This document shows positions 54,284 to 63,291 of a DNA stretch of 64,000 bases, piece after piece. Numbering within the stretch: position 1 is the first letter of the stretch; each line of letters starts with the position of its first letter. Position numbers and translations under genes: made by a program. Location: NCBI GenBank assembly GCA_022559845.1, contig CM040121.1, positions 569,396,140 to 569,460,139 of the forward strand, in the 5' to 3' direction. The stretch is from Amorphophallus konjac (Eukaryota; Streptophyta; Magnoliopsida; Alismatales; Araceae). A model generated the notes under the pieces. That model ran no database searches. It saw only the letters and a program-made list of their open reading frames with translations, and was not told the origin of the DNA.

Positions 54284-56328
54284 ATATCCACCAAAGGTGA
54301 CAAAGGGAAGGGAAAGAAGAAGGCCATGGGTAAGCAACTCGTCAAAGTTGACAAAGGGAAGGGCAAGAAGAATGAAAAATAAGACAAGTGTTTTCGATGC
54401 GGGAAAATAGGGCATTGGAAAAGGAATTGCAAGGTAATTCTAAATGAAGGTATTTTTGTCATAGACCTTAATTTGTCATATATGGAATCCACATCATGGG
54501 TATTGGATACTGGATGTGCATCTCATATCTGCAATTCTGTGCAGGTGCTGGTAAATAGAAGGCGGCTGGGCAAAAAGGAGATTGAACTAAGGATGGGCAA
54601 TGGAGCTTTAGTTTCTGCCAAAGCTGTCGGGACTGCACACCTCAGTTTACCTTCAAGAGTCATTCTGGAGCTGAATGACTGTTATTATGTTCATAATATT
54701 ATTAAGAACATTATTTCAATCTCTGGTTTGTATACCATTGGATATACATTGGCTTTTAATAGCACTAGGTGCTCTATAATGAATAATGGTTTGGTTATAG
54801 CCAATGGTTCATTAGTCAATGGTCTTTATGTATTAGATACACGTTCTAATGTTATGCAAGTTTCCAATGCTGATGAAGTGAATTCTGCATATCTATAGCA
54901 TTGCAGGCTTGGTCATGTTGGTGAGAAAAGAGTATCTCACCTACACTCAAATGGGTATTTGAATACATTCGAATACAAGCCATTTGATACCTGTGAGTCG
55001 TGTCTCATGGGGAAGATGACCGAGGCTCCCTTTAGTGGACATGGTGAGAGGGCTGTTGACCTTCTCGAGCTCATACACTCGGATGTGTGTGGACCCATGT
55101 CCATGGAGGCAAAAGGGGGTCACCTCTATTTCATTTCTTTTATTGATGACTTCTCGAGATATGGCTATGTGTATTTAATGAGACATAAATCACAAGCCTT
55201 TGAGAAGTTTAAGGAATACAAGAATGAAGTAGAGAAACAGACTGGCAAGAATATTAAGGCTCTTCGATTGGATCGAGGAGGTGAATACCTTAGCCATGAA
55301 TTCACTTCTTATCTTAAAGATAATGGAATTATTTCTCAGTGGACTCCACCGTATACACCACAGCACAATGGTGTATCCGAAAGGAGAAACATGACCTTGT
55401 TAGACATGGTCCGATCCATGATGTCTATGTCAGGACTACCCTTATCTCTGTGGGACTATGCATTAGAGACTGCGGCTTATTTATTGAATATGATCTCAAG
55501 TAAATCTGTTCCTTCTATACCATATGAGATATGAAAGGGCAGGAAATCAAATTTTAATCACATTAAAATTTGGGGGTGTCCTGCTCATGTAAAGAAGAAC
55601 GATAGTGATAAGCTTGAGTCGAGAACCGATAAATGTAGGTTTGTGGGATATCCAAAGGAGACATTTGGATATTACTTCTATCACCCTTCTGAGCAAAGGG
55701 TCTTAGTGGCTAAGAGAGCTGTATTTCTGAAAAGAGAATATCTACTCCAGAAAAATAGTGGGAGCCAGATAGAATTGGACAAGGTCCAAAAATCACAACC
55801 TGTAGACACAAACTCATTAGATGAGACTGTATCGGTTGATTCTATTCAGAGTGAAACACAGACATTATGGAGATCTGGTAGACTACCTAGAGAACCTAAG
55901 AGATATGTTGGACATATCTCAGAGGGGTCATCTAAGGTATGTATCGATGAGGATGAAGATCCTCAATATATCGTACCAGGATGCAATCCGTAATGCGGAC
56001 TCCGAGAAATGGCAAGAGGCAATGGATACTAAGATCCAGTCCATGTACACCAACAAAGTTTGAAACTTAGTTGATGTACCAGAAGGGAAAGTCCCTATCG
56101 GCTGTAAATAGATTTTCAAAAGGAAAATCGGTGTAGATGGACAGATTGACACATATAAGGCTAGACTAGTGGCGAAAGGATATCGTCAAAGACAAGGCAT
56201 TAACTATGACGAGACATTTTCACCAGTAGCCATGGTTAAGTCAATCAGAATCCTTCTCGCCATTGCTGCATACCTGGATTATGAGATATGGCAAATGGAT
56301 GTGAAGATAACTTTTCTTAATGGAAATA
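54284..56328 (+). pseudogene. Copia Pol part 1: zinc knuckle, protease, integrase, start of reverse transcriptase
   Basis: Zinc knuckle at 54389-54430. Aspartic protease active site LDTGCASHI near 54503. GAG-pre-integrase zinc region with HCRLGHVG and CESCLMGK (54899-55020). Integrase catalytic core with HSDVCGPM, FIDDFSRYGYVYL and the DNGI...TPQHNGVSERRN region (55070-55400). Integrase C-terminal part around WGCPAHV and FVGYP. Then the reverse transcriptase start (LVAKGYRQRQGINYDETFSP to FLNGN). Lesions: stops at 54281, 54380, 54896, 55532, 56061 and 56109, and a frameshift near 55960-55990 where the frame moves from that of 53627 to that of 56169. The next element interrupts it at 56328/56329. 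Confidence 0.9.
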
Positions 56329-56860
56329 TGGTGAGGACACGCGCCACAGTTTACGACGGAGTACACGGATCTCGCCGGCATCCCTTTGGCTCGGCGACCA
56401 GTTGGCAGATTAGCGGAGCTATCATCACTTATTTTATGCTTTGGGCCATGTTGGGCCTTGGTTTAGTCCGTATGTGGACAATTTCTTTCAGCCATGGACC
56501 TTTTTTTTAGGCCAATTAGGCTTTATTTGTGTTTTGTAGGCTTGCTAGAGGCTAGGGGGGTTATTGGGCCACTTCTTGGTTCACATCCCTGGCCCAATAG
56601 GGCTGCCCACTTTCCACCACCCCTGGGCCCACCTTGGGATCCGCGCCCACCCTAGGGTTAGGGTTGGGGGGCGGACCACTCCCTCCTCCTCTTGGAGAGA
56701 ATGGCAGCCGCCTTCCCCACTTGCCCCCCCTCTCTTTTGGCCGCCCCCCCCCATTCACTCCTAGATTCTAGGAAGTTTGAAATTCCTTCCCTAGGTGTGG
56801 CCGCACCCCTCCTCCCTTTCCCCCTTGGCTAGGGTTTAAACCTAGCCTTTCCCCATCCCA

Positions 56861-56867
56861 TATAAAA
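56861..56867 (+). promoter_or_regulatory. TATA box, chromovirus-derivative 5' LTR
   Basis: CCCATATAAAAAGACATTG about 530 bp after the LTR start. The matching box of the 3' LTR is at 61504-61510 and is positioned to transcribe into the copia remnant. Confidence 0.6.
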
Positions 56868-58389
56868 AGACATTGTATTTTCTTTTCAAAAGGGTAATGA
56901 AAAATTGATGTTTGAGTGTTCATTGTGGAGTGCCACATTGTGAAAGGGGCGATCCCTTCTTCTTCCTCCTTGAGGGTGCGACGCCCTCACCCCCTCTCCA
57001 GTCCTTGGGTGCGACGCCCAGGGGTAGGAGACCTTCTCCAGGGATTCCACGCCAGCGGTCTTCTTCCCCACGTCCACGGGCGATCCGGTCGACGAGGTGA
57101 CGGCGATCGTGGAGGCGTGCTGCTCGACCCCGGAGTACCTGTCCGACCTGCACACTAGGGGCCCGAAGTTGCGAACGGTATGCCCAGTTCCTGACAGCAA
57201 ACCCCAGGAGTGTCTTCTAGGTTTTTGTGCCTTTGCCTGTTAGCTTTCCAACCCCTCTGACCTCGCCCCAAAACTCGTTCGTCACAGAAAGTTGTCTTCA
57301 CAGACACTTTCGTCGCGCTGACTGCCTCCCTGGCAGTCTCGCCTGTGACCTGAACCGACTTGGGTCCCCGTTTGCATGCCTCTCCTGCCCCCGAACATCA
57401 CCAGTCCCTTCATAACATTTGTTCCCCTCCCAGTCACGAATCCAGCCCCTCTGGTCTCGCCTCAAAACTCCATCGGGGCTGAAAGTTGTCTTCAAGAACA
57501 CTTTTAGTGCGCAATCCTGCGCTACAGTACCCGAGCGGGACTGCCAGCAACGGGCCTCCAAAGGAGGTACCCTCTCCCGTCCACGGATCGACCTGCAAAT
57601 AGGTGGCTCGACTCCTCACATCCCACCACACCTCCAGTAAACATCTCGGGTCAGAACTCTTTCTGTAACCCTGCGCCCTTGTCGCCCCATCCAAGGTCAC
57701 CGGTCTGACCACTCCGTAGGCAGACTGTCTCTCCCGGTTTACAGCGCTCTCTGCACCCAGATCTCCCACGGGACCCCTTCGGCTGCGGCTGTCCTTTGTT
57801 GACCGCCCCTGTCAGCCATCCACCAGAGAAGACGCCGCCCCAAACGCTGTCCGGACGTCCACGTACCAGCATCAGCTCCGCCGGCTGTCACTGCGACCAG
57901 TCAGCAGGGACCTCCAAAGGAACCGCCGTGTTTGTATTTGTATCCGTCTATCCACGTGTATCGGGGTGGTTGGACTCGGCCGGGGTTCCTTCCCCACGCC
58001 TAGGCGTGGAGGTACGTGTCTCGCTCCCTCCTTTGTTACTTGCTTATTCCGTATGCGATTGAATGTGCCGCGCGAGTGAGTGTAGGGCCTAGCTAGACTG
58101 TATTTATCACTGCTGGTTGAGAGTTGAGAGTGCCCACCTCCCTTGGCCCTAGTCGAGCACCGAGCTCGGACTAGACTCCCATGTCGTCCCGCGGCCTCTC
58201 GCCCGTTGTGACCCCGTCGCGCCTCCCTCCTTGGGACGGCCGTGGTTCGGAGTTCTGTTGAGAGACGCCTCCACCCGGAGGGATTTCACGTTAGTCGGTC
58301 ACACCGGCTTGCCTTGTCACGTGCGCGTGCTGGTCGCACTCTCTAGTGTCGTAGGTTAGCTAGCGAGTCAGTCGGTCCCGCATCAAGTT

Positions 58390-58401
58390 TGGTATCAGAG
58401 C
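58390..58401 (+). other. Fossil primer-binding site inside U5
   Basis: TGGTATCAGAGC occurs 28 bp before the end of the 5' LTR and again at 63259-63270 in the 3' LTR. It is part of a duplicated GTCCCGCATCAAGTTTGG unit. Because it is present in both LTRs it was already part of the LTR before this insertion. Confidence 0.85.
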
Positions 58402-58421
58402 ATATTGTCCCGCATCAAGTT

Positions 58422-58433
58422 TGGTATCAGAGC
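58422..58433 (+). other. Primer-binding site of the chromovirus derivative
   Basis: TGGTATCAGAGC four bases after the 5' LTR end (GCATCA|AGTT), complementary to initiator tRNA-Met. It has no counterpart after the 3' LTR, so this is the functional site. Confidence 0.88.
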
Positions 58434-58625
58434 TTAGGGAACCAGTTTGTTCTAACAAATTGGGGTCTTAGGTCATTTGAGGCCTTAGAGTTGTCTAGGT
58501 TGCATCGAGTCTCTTAGTTCATCTAGGTAATCTACCATTGCATTGTCTTTTTAGGTTTATGTCTAGTTAGAGTTATCCTTGTCTCGTTGAGTCTTGCATG
58601 TGTTTTGAGTTCCCAGTGCATCTCG

Positions 58626-61052
58626 ATGGCTAGTTCTTATTATTCAGTTCCATACCACCGACCCAACCTTAGTAGGGTGCATCAGGTAGAGGGAGCCCCG
58701 AGTAGTCCTGTCCAAGGCAACAGGTTCGTGTCCGAGTATATTAAGGAGTTTGATGAGCACCTAATGCGATATGGGACTCAGGAGGATGAAATCAGGACTG
58801 TAGCTCATTTCCGTCGGGGTCTGCGCGAGCACCTCCGGATTGAGTTATCCCGCCGCCATGTGCAGACCCTGGGGGAAGCTTACCAGGTTGCTCGTGAACA
58901 GGAGCAGTTTGAGCTCGAGTTTGCTCCGGTCCAGCACCCCACACCCACATACTCTCGTGGGTCGTATTCTCGAGCTACCCCTAGACCATACCCTCGGGGA
59001 CCCGTGGCCCGTCCACAGGAGTCGGCTCGTCAGGACTCCTTTACCTCTAGACCTCACTATTCCCATCCGAGGGACTATCACCCTCGATCCACGGCTACAG
59101 CCTCTGCCCCTCAGCTTCAGCAACCTACTGTCTCTACCCACCCTCCGAGGGCTTGTCCACTACCCGCCACCACCTTGGCCGCTCCCCGAGACCTGAGGTC
59201 CGATATGCCATCCGTGAAGGCTGACTTCCAAGCTTCCTTTGATCGATACCTGACCCGCGTAACCCCTTATAGTAAGCTCATATCCGTCGGTTATGAGGCT
59301 GATCCGGGTCTTGAGGCGGAGTATTTGGATGAGTCGATAGAGGACCAAGATCCCATCCAGTATATAGAGGACTCCGTTCCCTCACTGGGGGTAGATGCTT
59401 CATCCTTCGACCCACATCTCGAGCCATTACTACCTCTCAAGGGTGAGCTTGTCATTGGGGAGTTTTTAGCTAGCTGGTTAAGGGAGGGTCCACATCTAGA
59501 TGTCTCGATCACCTACTACCCCTCCATGGAGCCAACTCTCCCAGTCATACCCCTTAACTCCTTTCACACCACTTTTCGGTCCTTCAGCTTTATAGAGAAT
59601 GTGAGGGAGTTTCTTAAGAGTTTGGATTGTCAGTGGGAGTTGACATACATGTTGGCCTTAGGGTCTGACCAACCCTATAGTCATAGCTTCCTACTCCCAG
59701 CTTTGGGGTCTATTACCTCGGTGTACACCATAGGGCCTATCACTTCCGAGGTCCTTCTATTCTTTCCCATACTCGATGAGGTTGCCTTTCTCCCATCTTA
59801 TGGCATTACTACTCCGAGGGAGGAACCTTGTCTTCCTGGCCCTTATGATTCCCTTGCCCCATCTTTCATAGTGCCTAAAGGTGACCATTTGCACCTTGGC
59901 GAATATCCGACATGGGCAAGTATAGTGAAGGGGCATGTTAGGACAAGTCTCCATTTCTTTGACCCTTTTGATCCTTTTCCTATTGAACCTCCCGATCCAT
60001 ATTTCCTCACCCCTTGTGACGAGGAGGTCCATTATCACTCCCCTTCCATGCATGGATCCACACCCCAGAGTTTGGTTAGGAGGGAGTCACAGGTGATCCA
60101 TTATCACTCTCCTTTCACTCCTTTATCTCTCTTTCATGAATCATCTCCTCCACAATCATATAGGGGTTACATGGTGAGTGAGTCTGGTCATATTGGTCCC
60201 CCAAAGTCTGGCACACTTGGTAGGACACCCATGCATGATAGATACAACTTTGGTTGTCCAGGACCTCCCCGTGTTGTCCAATCATATAGGAGTCATAAGC
60301 ATGCTAGGTCCATGTTTGGATGTCCAGGACCACCTCTGCATTCACATAGGTATGAGTCTACATATCTTATTCGGAGTCTGCATCATCACCACCTCGAGGC
60401 CAGCAACGCACGTTATATGGAATTAGCTGATGCGCATCGACACACCCGTGAGTTCCGCGAGGGAGAGTATGTCATGATCAGGGTCAGACCTGAACGGTTC
60501 CCTTCGGGGGCCGTAAAGAAACTCCAGGACCGCGGTGCCGGACCCTTCCGAGTTCTGAGGCGGATTGGGTCTAACGCATATGAGATTGAGCTGCCAGATG
60601 ATTATGGGATCAGTTCGACGTTCAACGTCTCTGATCTGGTGGCCTATCGGGATCCAGCAGTGATTCCCAGTGAGCTTCTTGGGCTTCCCCTTCCTGTTGT
60701 GAGCGATACACCTTCTGAGAGTCCACCTCCTCCAGCCCCATTACAGAGGCGCGAGCACATCGATTGTATACTGGATGAGCAGGTGACCACCACCAGGAGC
60801 GGGGCCTACCAGCGCTTCCTAGTGCGTTGGAGAGGGCGCCCTGCGACAGACGACACCTGGATCACGCGGGGAGAGCTGGAGCGGATTGACCCGGACTTGC
60901 TGGAGCGTTACCTGAGCGACTGTGACCCTTACTCGACGGGGTCGAGTTCTTCCCACCCGGGGAGAATTGGTGAGGACACGCGCCACAGTTTACGACGGAG
61001 TACACGGATCTCGCCGGCATCCCTTTGGCTCGGCGACCAGTTGGCAGATTAG
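58626..61052 (+). CDS. Gag-chromodomain fusion protein, Pol core absent
   Basis: 808 codons from the first good ATG (58626), with no stop or frameshift; the open frame extends 13 codons upstream without another ATG. Residues about 34-98 match the C-terminal half of Ty3/gypsy Gag (FVSEYIKEFDEHLMRYG to LGEAYQVAREQEQFE). Residues 99-190 are a Ser/Pro/Arg/Tyr-rich linker. Residues about 190-590 match nothing I recognise and include repeated HYHSP and FGCPGPP motifs. Residues about 600-675 are the integrase C-terminal GPY/F-like module (GAGPFRVLRRIGSNAYEIEL, then TFNVSDL). Residues about 711-766 are a chromodomain (DCILDEQ, FLVRWRG, DDTWITRGELE). The last 27 or so residues are encoded by the 3' LTR. 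No zinc knuckle, DTG protease, YxDD reverse transcriptase, RNase H or integrase DDE/HHCC motif is present. In the family the chromodomain steers integration toward marked chromatin; here it is attached to Gag instead. The role of the fusion is unknown. Confidence 0.85.
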   Translation: MASSYYSVPYHRPNLSRVHQVEGAPSSPVQGNRFVSEYIKEFDEHLMRYGTQEDEIRTVAHFRRGLREHLRIELSRRHVQTLGEAYQVAREQEQFELEFAPVQHPTPTYSRGSYSRATPRPYPRGPVARPQESARQDSFTSRPHYSHPRDYHPRSTATASAPQLQQPTVSTHPPRACPLPATTLAAPRDLRSDMPSVKADFQASFDRYLTRVTPYSKLISVGYEADPGLEAEYLDESIEDQDPIQYIEDSVPSLGVDASSFDPHLEPLLPLKGELVIGEFLASWLREGPHLDVSITYYPSMEPTLPVIPLNSFHTTFRSFSFIENVREFLKSLDCQWELTYMLALGSDQPYSHSFLLPALGSITSVYTIGPITSEVLLFFPILDEVAFLPSYGITTPREEPCLPGPYDSLAPSFIVPKGDHLHLGEYPTWASIVKGHVRTSLHFFDPFDPFPIEPPDPYFLTPCDEEVHYHSPSMHGSTPQSLVRRESQVIHYHSPFTPLSLFHESSPPQSYRGYMVSESGHIGPPKSGTLGRTPMHDRYNFGCPGPPRVVQSYRSHKHARSMFGCPGPPLHSHRYESTYLIRSLHHHHLEASNARYMELADAHRHTREFREGEYVMIRVRPERFPSGAVKKLQDRGAGPFRVLRRIGSNAYEIELPDDYGISSTFNVSDLVAYRDPAVIPSELLGLPLPVVSDTPSESPPPPAPLQRREHIDCILDEQVTTTRSGAYQRFLVRWRGRPATDDTWITRGELERIDPDLLERYLSDCDPYSTGSSSSHPGRIGEDTRHSLRRSTRISPASLWLGDQLAD
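60959..60966 (+). other. Polypurine tract of the chromovirus derivative
   Basis: GGGGAGAA followed by T and then the TGGTGAGG start of the 3' LTR. It overlaps the coding frame, as is usual when the frame runs into the LTR. Confidence 0.8.
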
Positions 61053-63286
61053 CGGAGCTATCATCACTTATTTTATGCTTTGGGCCATGTTGGGCCTTGG
61101 TTTAGTCCGTATGTGGACAATTTCTTTCAGCCATGGACCTTTTTTTTAGGCCAATTAGGCTTTATTTGTGTTTTGTAGGCTTGCTAGAGGCTAGGGGGGT
61201 TATTGGGCCACTTCTTGGTTCACATCCCTGGCCCAATAGGGCTGCCCACTTTCCACCACCCCTGGGCCCACCTTGGGATCCGCGCCCACCCTAGGGTTAG
61301 GGTTGGGGGGCGGACCACTCCCTCCTCCTCTTGGAGAGAATGGCAGCCGCCTTCCCCACTTGCCCCCCCCCTCTCTTTTGGCCGCCCCCCCCCCCATTCA
61401 CTCCTAGATTCTAGGAAGTTTGAAATTCCTTCCCTAGGTGTGGCCGCACCCCTCCTCCCTTTCCCCCTTGGCTAGGGTTTAAACCTAGCCTTTCCCCATC
61501 CCATATAAAAAGACATTGTATTTTCTTTTCAAAAGGGTAATGAAAAATTGATGTTTGAGTGTTCATTGTGGAGTGCCACATTGTGAAAGGGGCGATCCCT
61601 TCTTCTTCCTCCTTGAGGGTGCGACGCCCTCACCCCCTCTCCAGTCCTTGGGTGCGACGCCCAGGGGTAGGAGACCTTCTCCAGGGATTCCACGCCAGCG
61701 GTCTTCTTCCCCACGTCCACGGGCGATCCGGTCGACGAGGTGACGGCGATCGTGGAGGCGTGCTGCTCGACCCCGGAGTACCTGTCCGACCTGCACACTA
61801 GGGGCCCGAAGTTGCGAACGGTATGCCCAGTTCCTGACAGCAAACCCCAGGAGTGTCTTCTAGGTTTTTGTGCCTTTGCCTGTTAGCTTTCCAACCCCTC
61901 TGACCTCGCCCCAAAACTCGTTCGTCACAGAAAGTTGTCTTCACAGACACTTTCGTCGCGCTGACTGCCTCCCTGGCAGTCTCGCCTGTGACCTGAACCG
62001 ACTTGGGTCCCCGTTTGCATGCCTCTCCTGCCCCCGAACATCACCAGTCCCTTCATAACATTTGTTCCCCTCCCAGTCACGAATCCAGCCCCTCTGGTCT
62101 CGCCTCAAAACTCCATCGGGGCTGAAAGTTGTCTTCAAGAACACTTTTAGTGCGCAATCCTGCGCTACAGTACCCGAGCGGGACTGCCAGCAACGGGCCT
62201 CCAAAGGAGGTACCCTCTCCCGTCCACGGATCGACCTGCAAATAGGTGGCTCGACTCCTCACATCCCACCACACCTCCAGTAAACATCTCGGGTCAGAAC
62301 TCTTTCTGTAACCCTGCGCCCTTGTCGCCCCATCCAAGGTCACCGGTCTGACCACTCCGTAGGCAGACTGTCTCTCCCGGTTTACAGCGCTCTCTGCACC
62401 CAGATCTCCCACGGGACCCCTTCGGCTGCGGCTGTCCTTTGTTGACCGCCCCTGTCAGCCATCCACCAGAGAAGACGCCGCCCCAAACGCTGTCCGGACG
62501 TCCACGTACCAGCATCAGCTCCGCCGGCTGTCACTGCGACCAGTCAGCAGCCGTTCGCCGGGTCGACTTCCTTCGGCGCCGTAGCAGCAGCCCGTGGATT
62601 CCCCTTCCGGCTCGACATCCCTACAGCGTCTCGTGGTGACGTGGACCACCTCACCACCCACTACAGGGACGAGCGATCGTGCGAGGGTCGGCTTCCGGCG
62701 TCATTCTCATCACCGGCTGCTGCCCGTCAGCCCGTGCACCGGCCGCCCCATGGACTTTGTGATTGTAGCCTTTTACCTCCCTGCGAGGAGTGGGCCGTGT
62801 TTGTATTTGTATCCGTCTATCCACGTGTATCGGGGTGGTTGGACTCGGCCGGGGTTCCTTCCCCACGCCTAGGCGTGGAGGTACGTGTCTCGCTCCCTCC
62901 TTTGTTACTTGCTTATTCCGTATGCGATTGAATGTGCCGCGCGAGTGAGTGTAGGGCCTAGCTAGACTGTATTTATCACTGCTGGTTGAGAGTTGAGAGT
63001 GCCCACCTCCCTTGGCCCTAGTCGAGCACCGAGCTCGGACTAGACTCCCATGTCGTCCCGCGGCCTCTCGCCCGTTGTGACCCCGTCGCGCCTCCCTCCT
63101 TGGGACGGCCGTGGTTCGGAGTTCTGTTGAGAGACGCCTCCACCCGGAGGGATTTCACGTTAGTCGGTCACACCGGCTTGCCTTGTCACGTGCGCGTGCT
63201 GGTCGCACTCTCTAGTGTCGTAGGTTAGCTAGCGAGTCAGTCGGTCCCGCATCAAGTTTGGTATCAGAGCATATTGTCCCGCATCA
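60968..63286 (+). repeat. Chromovirus-derivative 3' LTR
   Basis: 2319 bp. It keeps the presumably ancestral 246 bp (62551-62796) that the 5' LTR has lost, the 16-bp palindrome at 62863-62878 and the fossil primer-binding site. It encodes the end of the fusion protein up to 61052. Confidence 0.9.
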
Positions 63287-63291
63287 AAATA

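Larger units (their letters stand above)
56329..58417 (+). repeat. Chromovirus-derivative 5' LTR
   Basis: 2089 bp. TATA box TATAAAA at 56861. Contains a perfect 16-bp palindrome CCACGCCTAGGCGTGG (57994-58009) next to a strong splice-donor-like GAG|GTACGT (GT at 58012-58013). Relative to the 3' LTR, 246 bp are replaced by 20 bp at 57908-57927. Confidence 0.9.
56329..63286 (+). mobile_element. Non-autonomous chromovirus derivative with Gag-chromodomain frame
   Basis: LTRs of 2089 bp (56329-58417) and 2319 bp (60968-63286) start TGGTGAGGACACG and end GTCCCGCATCA. The TSD is AAATA (56324-56328 and 63287-63291), and removing the element restores the copia reverse-transcriptase frame. It has an initiator-Met primer-binding site (58422), a polypurine tract GGGGAGAA (60959-60966), and one long open frame ending inside the 3' LTR. 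Protease, reverse transcriptase, RNase H and the integrase core are absent. Apart from homopolymer differences and one 246/20-bp replacement, the LTRs look almost identical, so insertion was recent. The chromodomain identifies it as a Ty3/gypsy chromovirus derivative. Confidence 0.92.

Noticed and set aside
56561..58062. Numerous 60-110 codon frames in the chromovirus-derivative LTRs
   Set aside because: They are duplicated only because the LTR is duplicated, overlap on both strands, and show no recognisable motif.
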